A DNA stretch of 64,000 nucleotides, taken from the NCBI GenBank assembly GCA_029959615.1, contig JASCOD010000001.1, positions 248,001-312,000 of the forward strand. Reading direction: 5' to 3'. Numbering within the stretch: the stretch's first letter is position 1; each line of letters starts with the position of its first letter. Below, piece after piece: positions 20,097-28,871 of this stretch. Under the pieces are notes generated by a model. The model saw nothing but the letters and a program-made list of their open reading frames with translations, was not told where the DNA came from and did not search any database. The translations under genes and the position numbers were made by a program. This DNA is from Flavobacteriaceae bacterium PS02338 (lineage in GTDB: Bacteria; Bacteroidota; Bacteroidia; Sphingobacteriales; Sphingobacteriaceae).

Positions 20097-20723
20097 ATGA
20101 AAACCCTAGTAGTAGCGGCCACCGAAGCAGAAATAGCACCAACATTAGCACACTTCAAGCTAATAAATACCGAATTTATCGAGACGAAAAAATTCGATGT
20201 ACTAATTACTGGAGTTGGCATGGTAGCAACCGCATTTGCACTTGGGCAAAAACTTAATAACAAATACCAATTAGTTCTTAATGTTGGCATTGCTGGTAGT
20301 TTCAACAGAGATATTGAACTGGGAGAACTCGTAAATATTACTCAAGACACTTTCGCTGAACTTGGTGCCGAAGACCACGACAGCCTGATCACATTACCAC
20401 AGTTAGGCTTTGGAGAAAATGTATTTTTTTCTTCCTCCACAACAGAACTGACATTGAGAAAAGCGAAAGGAATTACAGTAAACAAAGTACATGGCAATGC
20501 AGGGAGTATCGAAAAAACTATAGCATTATACCATCCACAAACGGAAAGCATGGAAGGTGCAGCAGTTCTTTATGCTTGTAATCTATTAAACATTCCTGTT
20601 CTACAAGTGCGCAGTATTTCTAATTATGTAGAGCCTCGCAACAGAGAAAGCTGGAAAATAGGCTTGGCCGTAAAAAACTTGAATGACTGGTTAATCAATT
20701 TCCTAAAAAACTATGAACTCTAA
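20097..20723 (+). CDS. mqnB: futalosine hydrolase
   Basis: MqnB removes adenine or hypoxanthine from (aminodeoxy)futalosine in the alternative menaquinone pathway. 208 residues from ATG 20097; a GTG five codons upstream is possible but less likely. It is a nucleosidase of the PNP/MTAN fold: VVAATEAEIAP at the start, LNVGIAGSF as the phosphorylase-fold glycine loop, and SMEGAAVLYAC holding the catalytic Glu and Met of the active site. It is followed 38 nt later by mqnD, the next-but-one step, so they form an operon. Confidence 0.92.
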   Translation: MKTLVVAATEAEIAPTLAHFKLINTEFIETKKFDVLITGVGMVATAFALGQKLNNKYQLVLNVGIAGSFNRDIELGELVNITQDTFAELGAEDHDSLITLPQLGFGENVFFSSSTTELTLRKAKGITVNKVHGNAGSIEKTIALYHPQTESMEGAAVLYACNLLNIPVLQVRSISNYVEPRNRESWKIGLAVKNLNDWLINFLKNYEL

Positions 20724-20761
20724 ATGACCGTAGTTTAAATTGCGAGCCATAAATTTACCTC

Positions 20762-21616
20762 ATGGAATTGACACTTGGTTTTTCGCCCTGCCCTAACGAC
20801 ACCTTTATTTTTGATGCGCTTATTCACGGAAAAATAGATACCGAAGGCTTGAGCTTTAAGGTGTTTTTTGATGATGTAGAAACACTTAACCAAAAGGCTT
20901 TACGAGGTGAATTGGATATTACCAAATTAAGCTTTCATGCTTTTGCCTATGTTGCAGAGCAATACGCTTTACTAGATTCGGGTAGTGCATTAGGTTTTGG
21001 TGTTGGCCCATTGCTGATTTGCAAAAAAGAAAATGTAGAGCAAATAGCAGATGAACTGAAAACTGCAGACTGTAAACTAAGAGTCGCTATACCCGGCAAG
21101 TACACTACCGCTAATTTCTTGTTAGGCGTCGCTTATCCTCAGTTGACCGATAAGCAAGAAATGGTTTTCTCTGAGATTGAAGAGGCCTTGCTTAACGACC
21201 AGATTGATTTAGGCTTAATCATTCACGAAAACAGGTTTACCTACCAAGCTAAAGGCCTACATAAAGTGGTAGATTTGGGGGCTTATTGGGAAGAATTTTC
21301 TGGTTGTGCAATACCTTTAGGTGGCATTGTAGCAAATAGAAAACTACCCTTAGAAATTCAGCAAAAGGTAAATCGGTTGGTTAAGAAATCAGTAGAATTT
21401 GCTTTTGCCAATCCAAAATCAGGAATCGAGTTTATCCGCGAACATGCCCAAGCTATGGAAGAAGAAGTAATGTATAAGCATATTGAGTTGTACGTTAATA
21501 AATACTCCGTAGACTTAGGTATAGAAGGTCGCAAAGCAATTGATACGTTGTTTGACATCGCCACAAAAAACGAGGTGATACCACCGATAGGGAAGAGCTT
21601 ATATGTAAATTCTTAA
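20762..21616 (+). CDS. mqnD: 1,4-dihydroxy-6-naphthoate synthase
   Basis: MqnD converts cyclic de-hypoxanthine futalosine into 1,4-dihydroxy-6-naphthoate. 284 residues with a periplasmic-binding-protein-like fold. The start LGFSPCPNDTFIFDALIHGKI is diagnostic, DITKLSFHAFAYV contains the conserved binding turn, and LGLIIHENRFTY carries the catalytic His region near residue 145. Together with mqnB it shows that menaquinone is made by the futalosine route. Other mqn genes are not in this window. Confidence 0.95.
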   Translation: MELTLGFSPCPNDTFIFDALIHGKIDTEGLSFKVFFDDVETLNQKALRGELDITKLSFHAFAYVAEQYALLDSGSALGFGVGPLLICKKENVEQIADELKTADCKLRVAIPGKYTTANFLLGVAYPQLTDKQEMVFSEIEEALLNDQIDLGLIIHENRFTYQAKGLHKVVDLGAYWEEFSGCAIPLGGIVANRKLPLEIQQKVNRLVKKSVEFAFANPKSGIEFIREHAQAMEEEVMYKHIELYVNKYSVDLGIEGRKAIDTLFDIATKNEVIPPIGKSLYVNS

Positions 21617-21825
21617 TCAGATAAAGCAACAAAGAGCAAGGAATAAAGATTGAGGCGCAAAGGCTTTCCTTTAATCTAGGCTTAGAAACCCCGCTAAATA
21701 AACCCAGTTAAAGTGGAAATCTCCCGATTTATTGGGAATAATAGCGTAAAACGGGACTAAAATTTAATAGTAGTAGCAAATTGCTTTTCAAATAAATATA
21801 CTAATACCTGCCCACTACCACCTAA

Positions 21826-22206
21826 CTACTGATTACAAGGTCCTTCAGGAATATCCTTAAGTACTTTAAGCACTTTGGTAACTACCATGGTAGAATCATA
21901 GCCTCCTGTTACCGTAGACGTATCAGATTTTACCAAATGTGCTTCCACTTCAATATAAACTGGTGTGTAAGGTTTTTCAAAACCTAAATTGGTATATTGC
22001 AATTCTAGATTTTTAGCACTGTCTGCCACCCAATACTCACGGCCTTCATCGCAATCAGTAAACGATTTTACCTCTGGCCCAAAACTATAAAGCCCCTTCA
22101 AGATGATAGATTTACCTTTTTCCTGCTCGGCATTCTTATTGTTACCACAAGCCCATAAAAAACTTACAGCTAACAATACGCAAACTAATTTATTACCACT
22201 ACACAT
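21826..22206 (-). CDS. small lipoprotein, NlpE C-terminal-like
   Basis: 126 residues with signal MCSGNKLVCVLLAVSFLWAC and the lipobox Cys at 20. The mature part has KGLYSFGPEVKSFTDCDEGREYWV and PYTPVYIEVEAHL, which resemble the OB-fold C-terminal domain of NlpE (copper/envelope-stress lipoprotein). The N-terminal NlpE domain is missing, so this is a short stand-alone form. It begins 3 nt after the permease stop and ends the long minus-strand cluster. Function unknown. Confidence 0.7.
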   Translation of the reverse strand: MCSGNKLVCVLLAVSFLWACGNNKNAEQEKGKSIILKGLYSFGPEVKSFTDCDEGREYWVADSAKNLELQYTNLGFEKPYTPVYIEVEAHLVKSDTSTVTGGYDSTMVVTKVLKVLKDIPEGPCNQ

Positions 22207-22209
22207 AGG

Positions 22210-23445
22210 CTAAAGATCTTGATTAATACGATCTATCTTTTTTACACTTAAATTTGATGCCAAACCTGCCGCTATAAAAGAAAAAAAGCTAACAGTGACA
22301 AATACCAACACAAAATCTTTCCACTTAAGAGCGATCGGATAGGCGTTTGAAAACATAAAATTTGCATCACCCATTTTTACCCAACCAAAACGTTGCTGAA
22401 GCAGACAAAAAATCAATCCTATCGATATGCCAAAGATACAACCTGTTAGTGTTATCATCATACCTTCTGCTAAAAAAATTCGTCGAATTAATTTCTTTCC
22501 TGCACCAAGACTGCTCAGCACCGATATGTCTTTTTGTTTATCGATTACCAACATGGTTAACGAACCTATGATATTAAAAATTGCAATGATTAAGATAAAA
22601 GTTAGGATGATGTAGACCATCCATTTTTCGGAACCCAGCACATTATACAAAGCTTGGTTCTGTTCAATTCTGTTTTTTACTACATAACTACTGCCCAAAT
22701 CTTCGGACACTTGCCTTTTTAAAGCTTCGGCATCTATTCCAGGCTGCACATTAATTTCTATAGCAGAAACATTTTTGGGCTCTCCCAGCAACTCTCTCGC
22801 AAAGCTAAGAGGAACAATTAAAAGGTTATCAAAATCCTGCTGTATTTCAAAAATCCCCGCTGGCGAAATACTTAGCATCGTAAAATCATCCAACGGATTA
22901 GCTGAATTTCCAGCAACTCCTTTTTTCGGAGAATAGATCTGTAATTGCTCAAACGGATCTGCAGGATTCGCATCTAAAAAGGCTTGTAACGCAGAACCCA
23001 ATACTGCCTGTGGCTGTCCTATTTTATTTTCGAGCACAAAAGTACCATCTATCATGATCGTATCCAGACTCTTGTTTTTAAGGAAGTCGTTACTTACACC
23101 TTTTACCATTGCCGGCGTTTGTTTGGTATCATATCTTACCAATGCATTTCCTGCCAAAACTTCAGTAAAAGAATATACTTTTTTGTCTTTACTTAATTGA
23201 TTAAAATAGGCAGTATTAGGATTAAATGTCTTACCTTTTGCAGGCTCAACTACAATTTGAGGGGTAACACTATTGAACATTTTCAACACCATTTCCTCAA
23301 AACCATTAAACACCGAAAGGATAATAATCAAAGCCGCACTGCCTACCATTACACCCAGCATAGAAATTGCCGAGATAATGTTGATAGCATTGGTTGACTT
23401 CTTTGCGAAGAGGTACCTACGAGCTATGTAAAAAGCAATGTTCAC
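22210..23445 (-). CDS. ABC transporter permease, LolC/LolE-like (MacB-FtsX fold)
   Basis: 411 residues with four membrane helices in the MacB/FtsX layout: one near 20-45 (INIISAISMLGVMVGSAALIIILSVFNGF), a periplasmic domain of about 220 residues, and three helices in the last ~140 residues. The N-terminus YIARRYLFAKKSTNAINIIS is characteristic of the lipoprotein-releasing LolC/E group. No ATPase is adjacent, so its LolD partner must be encoded elsewhere. It is 49 nt downstream of the metallo-hydrolase gene and likely in the same transcript. Confidence 0.85.
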   Translation of the reverse strand: MNIAFYIARRYLFAKKSTNAINIISAISMLGVMVGSAALIIILSVFNGFEEMVLKMFNSVTPQIVVEPAKGKTFNPNTAYFNQLSKDKKVYSFTEVLAGNALVRYDTKQTPAMVKGVSNDFLKNKSLDTIMIDGTFVLENKIGQPQAVLGSALQAFLDANPADPFEQLQIYSPKKGVAGNSANPLDDFTMLSISPAGIFEIQQDFDNLLIVPLSFARELLGEPKNVSAIEINVQPGIDAEALKRQVSEDLGSSYVVKNRIEQNQALYNVLGSEKWMVYIILTFILIIAIFNIIGSLTMLVIDKQKDISVLSSLGAGKKLIRRIFLAEGMMITLTGCIFGISIGLIFCLLQQRFGWVKMGDANFMFSNAYPIALKWKDFVLVFVTVSFFSFIAAGLASNLSVKKIDRINQDL

Positions 23446-23494
23446 TGGGTAAAGATATAGAAAAGGTTCGAAGTGTAGATTTTAAGAGATATGC

Positions 23495-24136
23495 TTATCC
23501 CACCAAAAATGGATTGTTTACTTTCTCGTAACCAATGGTAGTACTTGGGCCATGACCCGGGAAAACTTCACAGTCATCTGGCAAGGCAAAAACATTCGTT
23601 TTAATACTTTCGATCAATTGTTGGTGATTACCTCCTGGCAAATCTGTACGACCTATACTGCGGAAAAACAATACATCTCCTCCAATTAAGAAATTTTCGG
23701 ATTTTGCATAGAAACACAAATGCGCAGGAGAGTGACCTGGTGCAAAAATCAATTCCAATTCACTACTCCCAAACGAAACCGTACCCGTTTCCGATAAAAA
23801 TACTTCTGGCTCTGGCGAAACTTCATACTGAAACCCCATTTGTGGCGCATAACTAACCACTCTGTGTAATAGAGGCAGTTCTCCTTTATGAAATTGAGGT
23901 TTCAATCCCCATTGATCGAAAACAAACTTATTACCCAATACATGGTCGATGTGACAATGCGTATTTAACAAAAGAACAGGCTTTAACCCTCTTTCTGAAA
24001 TAAAATTCACCAATTCATTCTGTTCTTTTCCTTCATACATGCCTGGATCAATGATCACGCATTCTGCAGTTTCATCGAACAAAACATAAGTATTTTCTTG
24101 GTAAGGATTAAAAGTGAACTGTTTTAGATTGATCAT
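23495..24136 (-). CDS. MBL-fold metallo-hydrolase, glyoxalase II-like
   Basis: 213 residues of the metallo-beta-lactamase fold. The zinc motif THCHIDHVLGN (HxHxDH, residues ~60-70) is intact, with later His in GHSPAHLC, Asp in IGGDVLF and His in FPGHGPST. It lacks the C-terminal domain of glyoxalase II (GloB), so it belongs to the shorter group of hydroxyacylglutathione hydrolase-like proteins; substrate unknown. Same orientation as its neighbours, with ~108 nt to gldD. Confidence 0.85.
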   Translation of the reverse strand: MINLKQFTFNPYQENTYVLFDETAECVIIDPGMYEGKEQNELVNFISERGLKPVLLLNTHCHIDHVLGNKFVFDQWGLKPQFHKGELPLLHRVVSYAPQMGFQYEVSPEPEVFLSETGTVSFGSSELELIFAPGHSPAHLCFYAKSENFLIGGDVLFFRSIGRTDLPGGNHQQLIESIKTNVFALPDDCEVFPGHGPSTTIGYEKVNNPFLVG

Positions 24137-24244
24137 AAGTTATAAGTTTTAGGTAGTAAGTAATACGTATATAATGAAGAAAGTTTTAGTTTAAAGTTGT
24201 TCGCTCTAACAAACTTAAAACCTATTACGTAAAACTTACAACTC

Positions 24245-24862
24245 TTATTTCTTCCACTGAAACGTTTCTATCAGCTTATCAATATCCCTTTTGATAAATT
24301 TAACAACTGGCTGAATAGAATCATATTGTGGTCGCTCGTTAAAATACAATGCGCCCCGTAAGTAGTGTTTCACGCTATCGGTTAAAAAAAACTGTACCGA
24401 AGAAGCCGTATTCCCCTCTATACTGTAATAGATACCATAAACTTTCTTATCAGGATAGTTAATAATGCGCTGGTCGATGGCATCAGCCTTAATGGTATGT
24501 TTCATTGCCAAACTACGTGCATTTTCCGTCATTTCATTATAAATCTTCGGAGAGAAAACATCATAGTAGGTAATATGCAATACGCCATTAAACTGAGTAA
24601 AGTTTAAGTTTTTCCAGCAAGGCTGTGCATTTTTATCTAAATCGTTGCTAAGCTGAGCATAGGTTGGATAGCTAAAACTGTACGCGCAACCTTCGTCAAA
24701 AACCTGATACTTTTTATCGGGGAAATGAATACGAAAATATCCCTTAGGCTTAGGTGTTGATACCTTTTCGCCGGTACAAGAAAGAAATGCAGTTGTCATT
24801 AACCACAAAGCACACAAAAGGCACAAAGTTTTTTTAGTTGCTGTAGCGGTAACCATTTGCAT
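24245..24862 (-). CDS. gldD: gliding motility lipoprotein GldD
   Basis: 205 residues with a signal peptide and lipobox (TAFLSC, Cys ~29). The segment PKPKGYFRIHFPDKKY followed by AYSFSYPTYAQL is the recognisable GldD start. GldD is a Bacteroidota-specific lipoprotein required for gliding in Flavobacterium, but it is also conserved in non-gliding members, so motility should not be assumed. It is encoded 33 nt after aroE in the same direction. Confidence 0.88.
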   Translation of the reverse strand: MQMVTATATKKTLCLLCALWLMTTAFLSCTGEKVSTPKPKGYFRIHFPDKKYQVFDEGCAYSFSYPTYAQLSNDLDKNAQPCWKNLNFTQFNGVLHITYYDVFSPKIYNEMTENARSLAMKHTIKADAIDQRIINYPDKKVYGIYYSIEGNTASSVQFFLTDSVKHYLRGALYFNERPQYDSIQPVVKFIKRDIDKLIETFQWKK

Positions 24863-24895
24863 AAAAATCGTACTTAGTAAATCTAAATTCTAAAA

Positions 24896-25639
24896 TCAGG
24901 AGTTCCAAATATCCCAAGAACGCTCTGCTTGTAAATGTAGCATTTCCAAACCATTTTTAATGGCCCCACCTTGCGCTTTCACTTTAGTTAAAAAAGCAGT
25001 TTCTTCTGGATTGTAAACCAAATCATAAGCTAAATGCTTTTCATTTAAATGTTGGTAAGGAATTGGCGGAAAAGAATCTACATTTGGGAACATCCCTAGT
25101 GGCGTAGTATTTACTAAAATGGTGTATTCGTCCAATACTTCTTTGGTAACACTAGAATACAACACAGCATCTGGCTGTGCATTTCTAACTACAGATATAA
25201 ACGGAATGTTTAACTGGTTAAAAACATATTTCACAGCTTTGGCTGCTCCACCGTCTCCAAATATCAAAGCCTTGGTATGGTGGGGTTTTAGCAAAGGTTT
25301 TAACGATTCTTCAAAACCGTAAACATCAGTATTATAACCTTTCAAATACGGCTTATCTCCCGATTGATCAATCGATATGCAATTTACAGCACCAATCTTC
25401 TCAGAAGCGTCATCTAATTCCGTTAAAAATGGCAATACACTTACCTTATGAGGAATAGTTACGTTCATTCCACAAAGCAAGGGGTCTGCCTCTATTAGGT
25501 CGAGTAATTCTTTAGCCTGAGGGATGGGATGAAGCTCGTATTTACAGTCTGTAATACCTTCTGCCTTAAATTTGTCTGCAAAAAATTGCTTAGAAAAAGA
25601 AGCAGAGAGAGGGTAGCCAATTAAACCAAAAGTTCTCAT
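24896..25639 (-). CDS. aroE: shikimate dehydrogenase
   Basis: AroE reduces 3-dehydroshikimate with NADPH in aromatic amino-acid synthesis. I use ATG 25639 (MRTFGLIGYPLSASFSKQ, 247 residues); an ATG six codons earlier adds an unconserved MLCFYD. SxS substrate residues are in YPLSASFS, the catalytic Lys in GMNVTIPHKVSVLPF, and the nucleotide loop is IFGDGGAAKAVKYV. It ends NGLEMLHLQAERSWDIW, the usual C-terminus. It follows comA by 56 nt. Confidence 0.96.
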   Translation of the reverse strand: MRTFGLIGYPLSASFSKQFFADKFKAEGITDCKYELHPIPQAKELLDLIEADPLLCGMNVTIPHKVSVLPFLTELDDASEKIGAVNCISIDQSGDKPYLKGYNTDVYGFEESLKPLLKPHHTKALIFGDGGAAKAVKYVFNQLNIPFISVVRNAQPDAVLYSSVTKEVLDEYTILVNTTPLGMFPNVDSFPPIPYQHLNEKHLAYDLVYNPEETAFLTKVKAQGGAIKNGLEMLHLQAERSWDIWNS

Positions 25640-25695
25640 ATCGTAAAAGCACAACAATCCATACGGGTTAGGTACGGACTGTCTAATATCGGTTA

Positions 25696-26457
25696 TTATT
25701 TGTTTAAGAAATAATCAAAAGTATCGCCACGTAAACCAAGGCGAATAGTTTCCAAAGGTATAACCTCTGCTGGAGCAATGTTCCCCAAATTTACATTAGT
25801 ACCTATTAGTTTGATGAACCATACTTGTTGCTCCTTCTGCGGAGCTTCCCAAATGATACGTTCGTCGGGTATTTGTGTTAAAATCTCATCCACCAAACCT
25901 TCTCTAACCTCACCAGTACCACGGTAAATCCCAACGTTTCCGCCTTCTCTTGCTTCGGCAATAACCTTCCAAGAACCAGCTTCAATTTCAGCTTTCATTA
26001 ATTGGATCCACTTGTATGGAGCAAAAATCTTAGTTGCATCTTTAGAACCAACTTCTGAAATTACAGTCACCTGCTTAGCTAATTTAGCAATGTACTCACA
26101 CTTTTCTTCGTGAACGATATCCATAGAGCCATCAGAAACTTCGGCATATTCCATTCCGAATTCATCCAATACCCTTTGGTAATCTTCAAACTGATTTCTG
26201 ATCGCGAAAGCCTCGAACAAAGTACCTCCAAAGTAAACTGGAATACCTGCACTACGATATAAAGCTAATTTCTCTTTTAAGTTTGGAGTTACGTAAGACG
26301 TAGCCCAACCCAATTTCACAATATCTGTATGCGTACCTGAAACTTCTATAAAATCTTCAACTTGCCTTAAACTTAGGCCCTTATCCATTACCATTGTTAA
26401 TCCTTTATGGCGGGGCTTGGCTGTACGTTCAGGAATGTCGTTTAAACTGTAATTCAT
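25696..26457 (-). CDS. comA: phosphosulfolactate synthase
   Basis: The enzyme (ComA family, not the competence regulator) adds sulfite to phosphoenolpyruvate to give phosphosulfolactate, known from coenzyme M synthesis in archaea. This 253-residue TIM-barrel protein has the family strings RHKGLTMVMDKGLS, VKLGWATSYV, FGGTLFEAFAIRNQ and EAREGGNVGIYRG. Bacteroidota do not make coenzyme M. Many make sulfonolipids, so a role in sulfonate supply is a reasonable inference, though no lipid gene is adjacent. It is the first gene of a minus-strand series containing aroE and gldD. Confidence 0.9.
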   Translation of the reverse strand: MNYSLNDIPERTAKPRHKGLTMVMDKGLSLRQVEDFIEVSGTHTDIVKLGWATSYVTPNLKEKLALYRSAGIPVYFGGTLFEAFAIRNQFEDYQRVLDEFGMEYAEVSDGSMDIVHEEKCEYIAKLAKQVTVISEVGSKDATKIFAPYKWIQLMKAEIEAGSWKVIAEAREGGNVGIYRGTGEVREGLVDEILTQIPDERIIWEAPQKEQQVWFIKLIGTNVNLGNIAPAEVIPLETIRLGLRGDTFDYFLNK

Positions 26458-26561
26458 CTAATTTGTCTTGTAATTCCATCCTTTAGATGGCTTCCTTATT
26501 GAATAAATCATAAAAATTCCTTAGTGAATTATGCTTATCCAAGTCTGGTTCATATCGCCTG

Positions 26562-26594
26562 CAAAGTTAAAAAACTCTACCTTTTTTTAAGCAA
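26562..26594 (-). promoter_or_regulatory. candidate promoter of the comA-aroE-gldD series
   Basis: On the minus strand TTG at 26592-26594 is followed 22 nt later by TAACTTTG at 26562-26569, close to the Bacteroidota consensus TTG-N19-23-TAnnTTTG. The comA ATG is at 26457. Confidence 0.5.
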
Positions 26595-26617
26595 TTGCGC
26601 AGTTTTAGTTTTACTTT

Positions 26618-28021
26618 TTATTTGATGTATTTACTAATTATGGTAACAATTGTGCTATTATTAGCCAACTGTGGCAGATATTCGAATAAGATGTAATGTT
26701 TATCAGAATCTATCTCTAATGCCGTCTCCAAATATTCTACCCCTTCTTGTGTTTTGCCTAAGGCGAACATATAGGCCACCATTCTATAGTATAATTCTGC
26801 TGCATCTGGGTTGTTCTTTATGGCATCCAGCATAGTCTCCGAAGCCTCTACCAGCTTCCCTTGCTCATACAAAACGGTAGAAAAATCTAGCCAAGCTTCT
26901 ACATCAACCGGATTGTGTTCTACAACTTTATAGTAAGCCTCTATTGATTCTTCTATTTGTCCTAATTTGTAATGCGCATCGGCCATCGCAAACCAAAAAT
27001 CAGCATTCTCATCATCTAAGTCTAAGGCTTTTTTGTAGAAATGAAGCGATTCGAAATAACGTTCTTCAAAGTTTAACGTCACTCCAATACCAAACCAAGC
27101 ATCGGCCATTTTGGGGTCCATCTTTACCGACTTTTTATAGTAAGATCTGGCCTCCCCCATTTGCTCTAACTTTTCGTAACATTCGCCAATAGCACAATAA
27201 GTATCTGCATTAGGTGGTTCATACTCAAAAGTCTGCTTATAAACCTCAATCGCATCTTGGTATTTATCCAATTGCACCAATGCATTTCCTTTGTTAAAAT
27301 ATGCAGAGGCAAAATTTTCCTTAATCAGTATAGCATAATCGTAGGCATCAATTGCCTTTTCATAAAGTTCTAGCTTATGGAAAGAATTAGCCAAGTTATA
27401 CCATGCGGCATATGAATATGGATCATTATCTATATATTCTTGATAAAACTGGATGCTCTCTTCCTGCTTATCTAAGATATCATAACAAAAAGCTAGCTCA
27501 TACAATCCATCTTTGTTTTCCATGTTCTGCTCCAAGCTTCGCTTGATATAAACGATTGCGCTTTCGTAATCGTGCATATTTTGATACACATAAGCAATCT
27601 GCAATAAGATCTCATCTGTAGTTTCTGCCAATGAAAGTGCTTTTTCGTAGTTTTCTAGCGCTTCCGAATGTCGATCCATATTCTGGTAGATGTTACCTCT
27701 AAGCACATAAATATCAGCTTCAGAAGCCTCTAACATTTCCGCTTTCTCCAGCGCTGCAAACGCCCTATCTATATCATTGGTAAAAAGCAATAACTGAGCT
27801 TGCTTAATTAGAAAAACAGCAGCATAAGGATGCTGACTAAGGGCAAAATCAATTACCTCCAATGCCTTTACGGGATCGTTCTTTTCAATGTAGTTATCGA
27901 TAATATATTCAAAAGCTTGCGCATCAAAAAAATACTGATCCTCGTTACGGATCATCTCTTCATAACGTTCTACAGAATTTTGCGCATCTTCATTAAAATC
28001 AAATTCAAATTCTTCTTCCAT
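26618..28021 (-). CDS. tetratricopeptide-repeat protein
   Basis: 467 residues made almost entirely of TPR units after an acidic N-terminus (MEEEFEFDFNEDAQNSVERYEE). At least ten 34-residue repeats can be read, for example AEADIYVLRGNIYQNMDRHSEALENYEKAL-type units around 100-330. No signal peptide or catalytic domain is present, so it is probably a cytosolic scaffold. Single-gene unit. Long TPR proteins of this type are conserved in Bacteroidota, but I know no assigned role. Confidence 0.85.
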   Translation of the reverse strand: MEEEFEFDFNEDAQNSVERYEEMIRNEDQYFFDAQAFEYIIDNYIEKNDPVKALEVIDFALSQHPYAAVFLIKQAQLLLFTNDIDRAFAALEKAEMLEASEADIYVLRGNIYQNMDRHSEALENYEKALSLAETTDEILLQIAYVYQNMHDYESAIVYIKRSLEQNMENKDGLYELAFCYDILDKQEESIQFYQEYIDNDPYSYAAWYNLANSFHKLELYEKAIDAYDYAILIKENFASAYFNKGNALVQLDKYQDAIEVYKQTFEYEPPNADTYCAIGECYEKLEQMGEARSYYKKSVKMDPKMADAWFGIGVTLNFEERYFESLHFYKKALDLDDENADFWFAMADAHYKLGQIEESIEAYYKVVEHNPVDVEAWLDFSTVLYEQGKLVEASETMLDAIKNNPDAAELYYRMVAYMFALGKTQEGVEYLETALEIDSDKHYILFEYLPQLANNSTIVTIISKYIK

Positions 28022-28261
28022 GTTTTTGAATATTTAAAAGAACAGCCCTAGTTGCTTAGTATTACACTATAAGTTTACGTTAATTATTAAAAAAGGTCGC
28101 TAAATAATTATCAACATACACACAATATGCAGTCCAAATGTTTATAAATAAAAGATTTATGCAATTTAAAGAGGTGCGAATACTTTAGCTTCTTCTAAGA
28201 GAGGTTCTTTAATCCTTACAAATTTCGATATATTTAATTGTAAAAAGGTAAAACTAACGTC

Positions 28262-28729
28262 ATGAAACAAGTACGTATTGCATTAATAATGATGCTATTT
28301 ACATGCACTGTTACTTTACAGGCACAGCAGAGCAAGGAGGAAGAAGCAATCAAAAAAAACATTATCCAATTATTTGATGGCATGCGAAAATCGGATAGTA
28401 CATTAGTTAGAGGAGCATTTAACCAAGGTGCAATTTTGCAAACTATTGCTAAAACAAAGGAAGGGAACAGCATTGTTAAAAGTTCCAATCTGAATTTATT
28501 TATTGCTAGCATTGCCAAGCCCCATCCAGAGATTTACGACGAACGAATTACCTTTACCAAAATACTAGTCGATGCAAACTTAGCTAGCGTTTGGACAGAC
28601 TACAAATTCTACATTGGCGATAGATTTAGCCATTGCGGCGTTAACTCTTTTCAGCTAGTAAAAACAACAGAAAACGGATGGAAGATCGTTTACTTAATAG
28701 ATACAAGGAGGAAAGAAAATTGTAACTAA
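28262..28729 (+). CDS. exported NTF2-like (SnoaL/lumazine-binding type) protein
   Basis: 155 residues with a cleavable signal ending LQAQQ. The mature part follows the NTF2-like cone fold: EEAIKKNIIQLFDGMRKSDSTLVRGAF, then ERITFTKILVDANLASVWTDYKFYIG, then HCGVNSFQLVKTTENGWKIVYLIDTRR. This is the pattern of the putative lumazine-binding/DUF4440-like proteins, periplasmic in Bacteroidota. Ligand or activity is unknown. It stands alone, 142 nt before the aldehyde dehydrogenase. Confidence 0.8.
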   Translation: MKQVRIALIMMLFTCTVTLQAQQSKEEEAIKKNIIQLFDGMRKSDSTLVRGAFNQGAILQTIAKTKEGNSIVKSSNLNLFIASIAKPHPEIYDERITFTKILVDANLASVWTDYKFYIGDRFSHCGVNSFQLVKTTENGWKIVYLIDTRRKENCN

Positions 28730-28871
28730 TATTAGCCACAGATGCACAGATGATTTTGACTAAAAGTTTAAATCGAAAATCTGTGCATCTTTGGCAAAAA
28801 ACATCAGAAAACACTCCTTTTCTCTCTTATTTTTTGTTGATTTGTATACATCCGATTAAAAATATAGAAAC

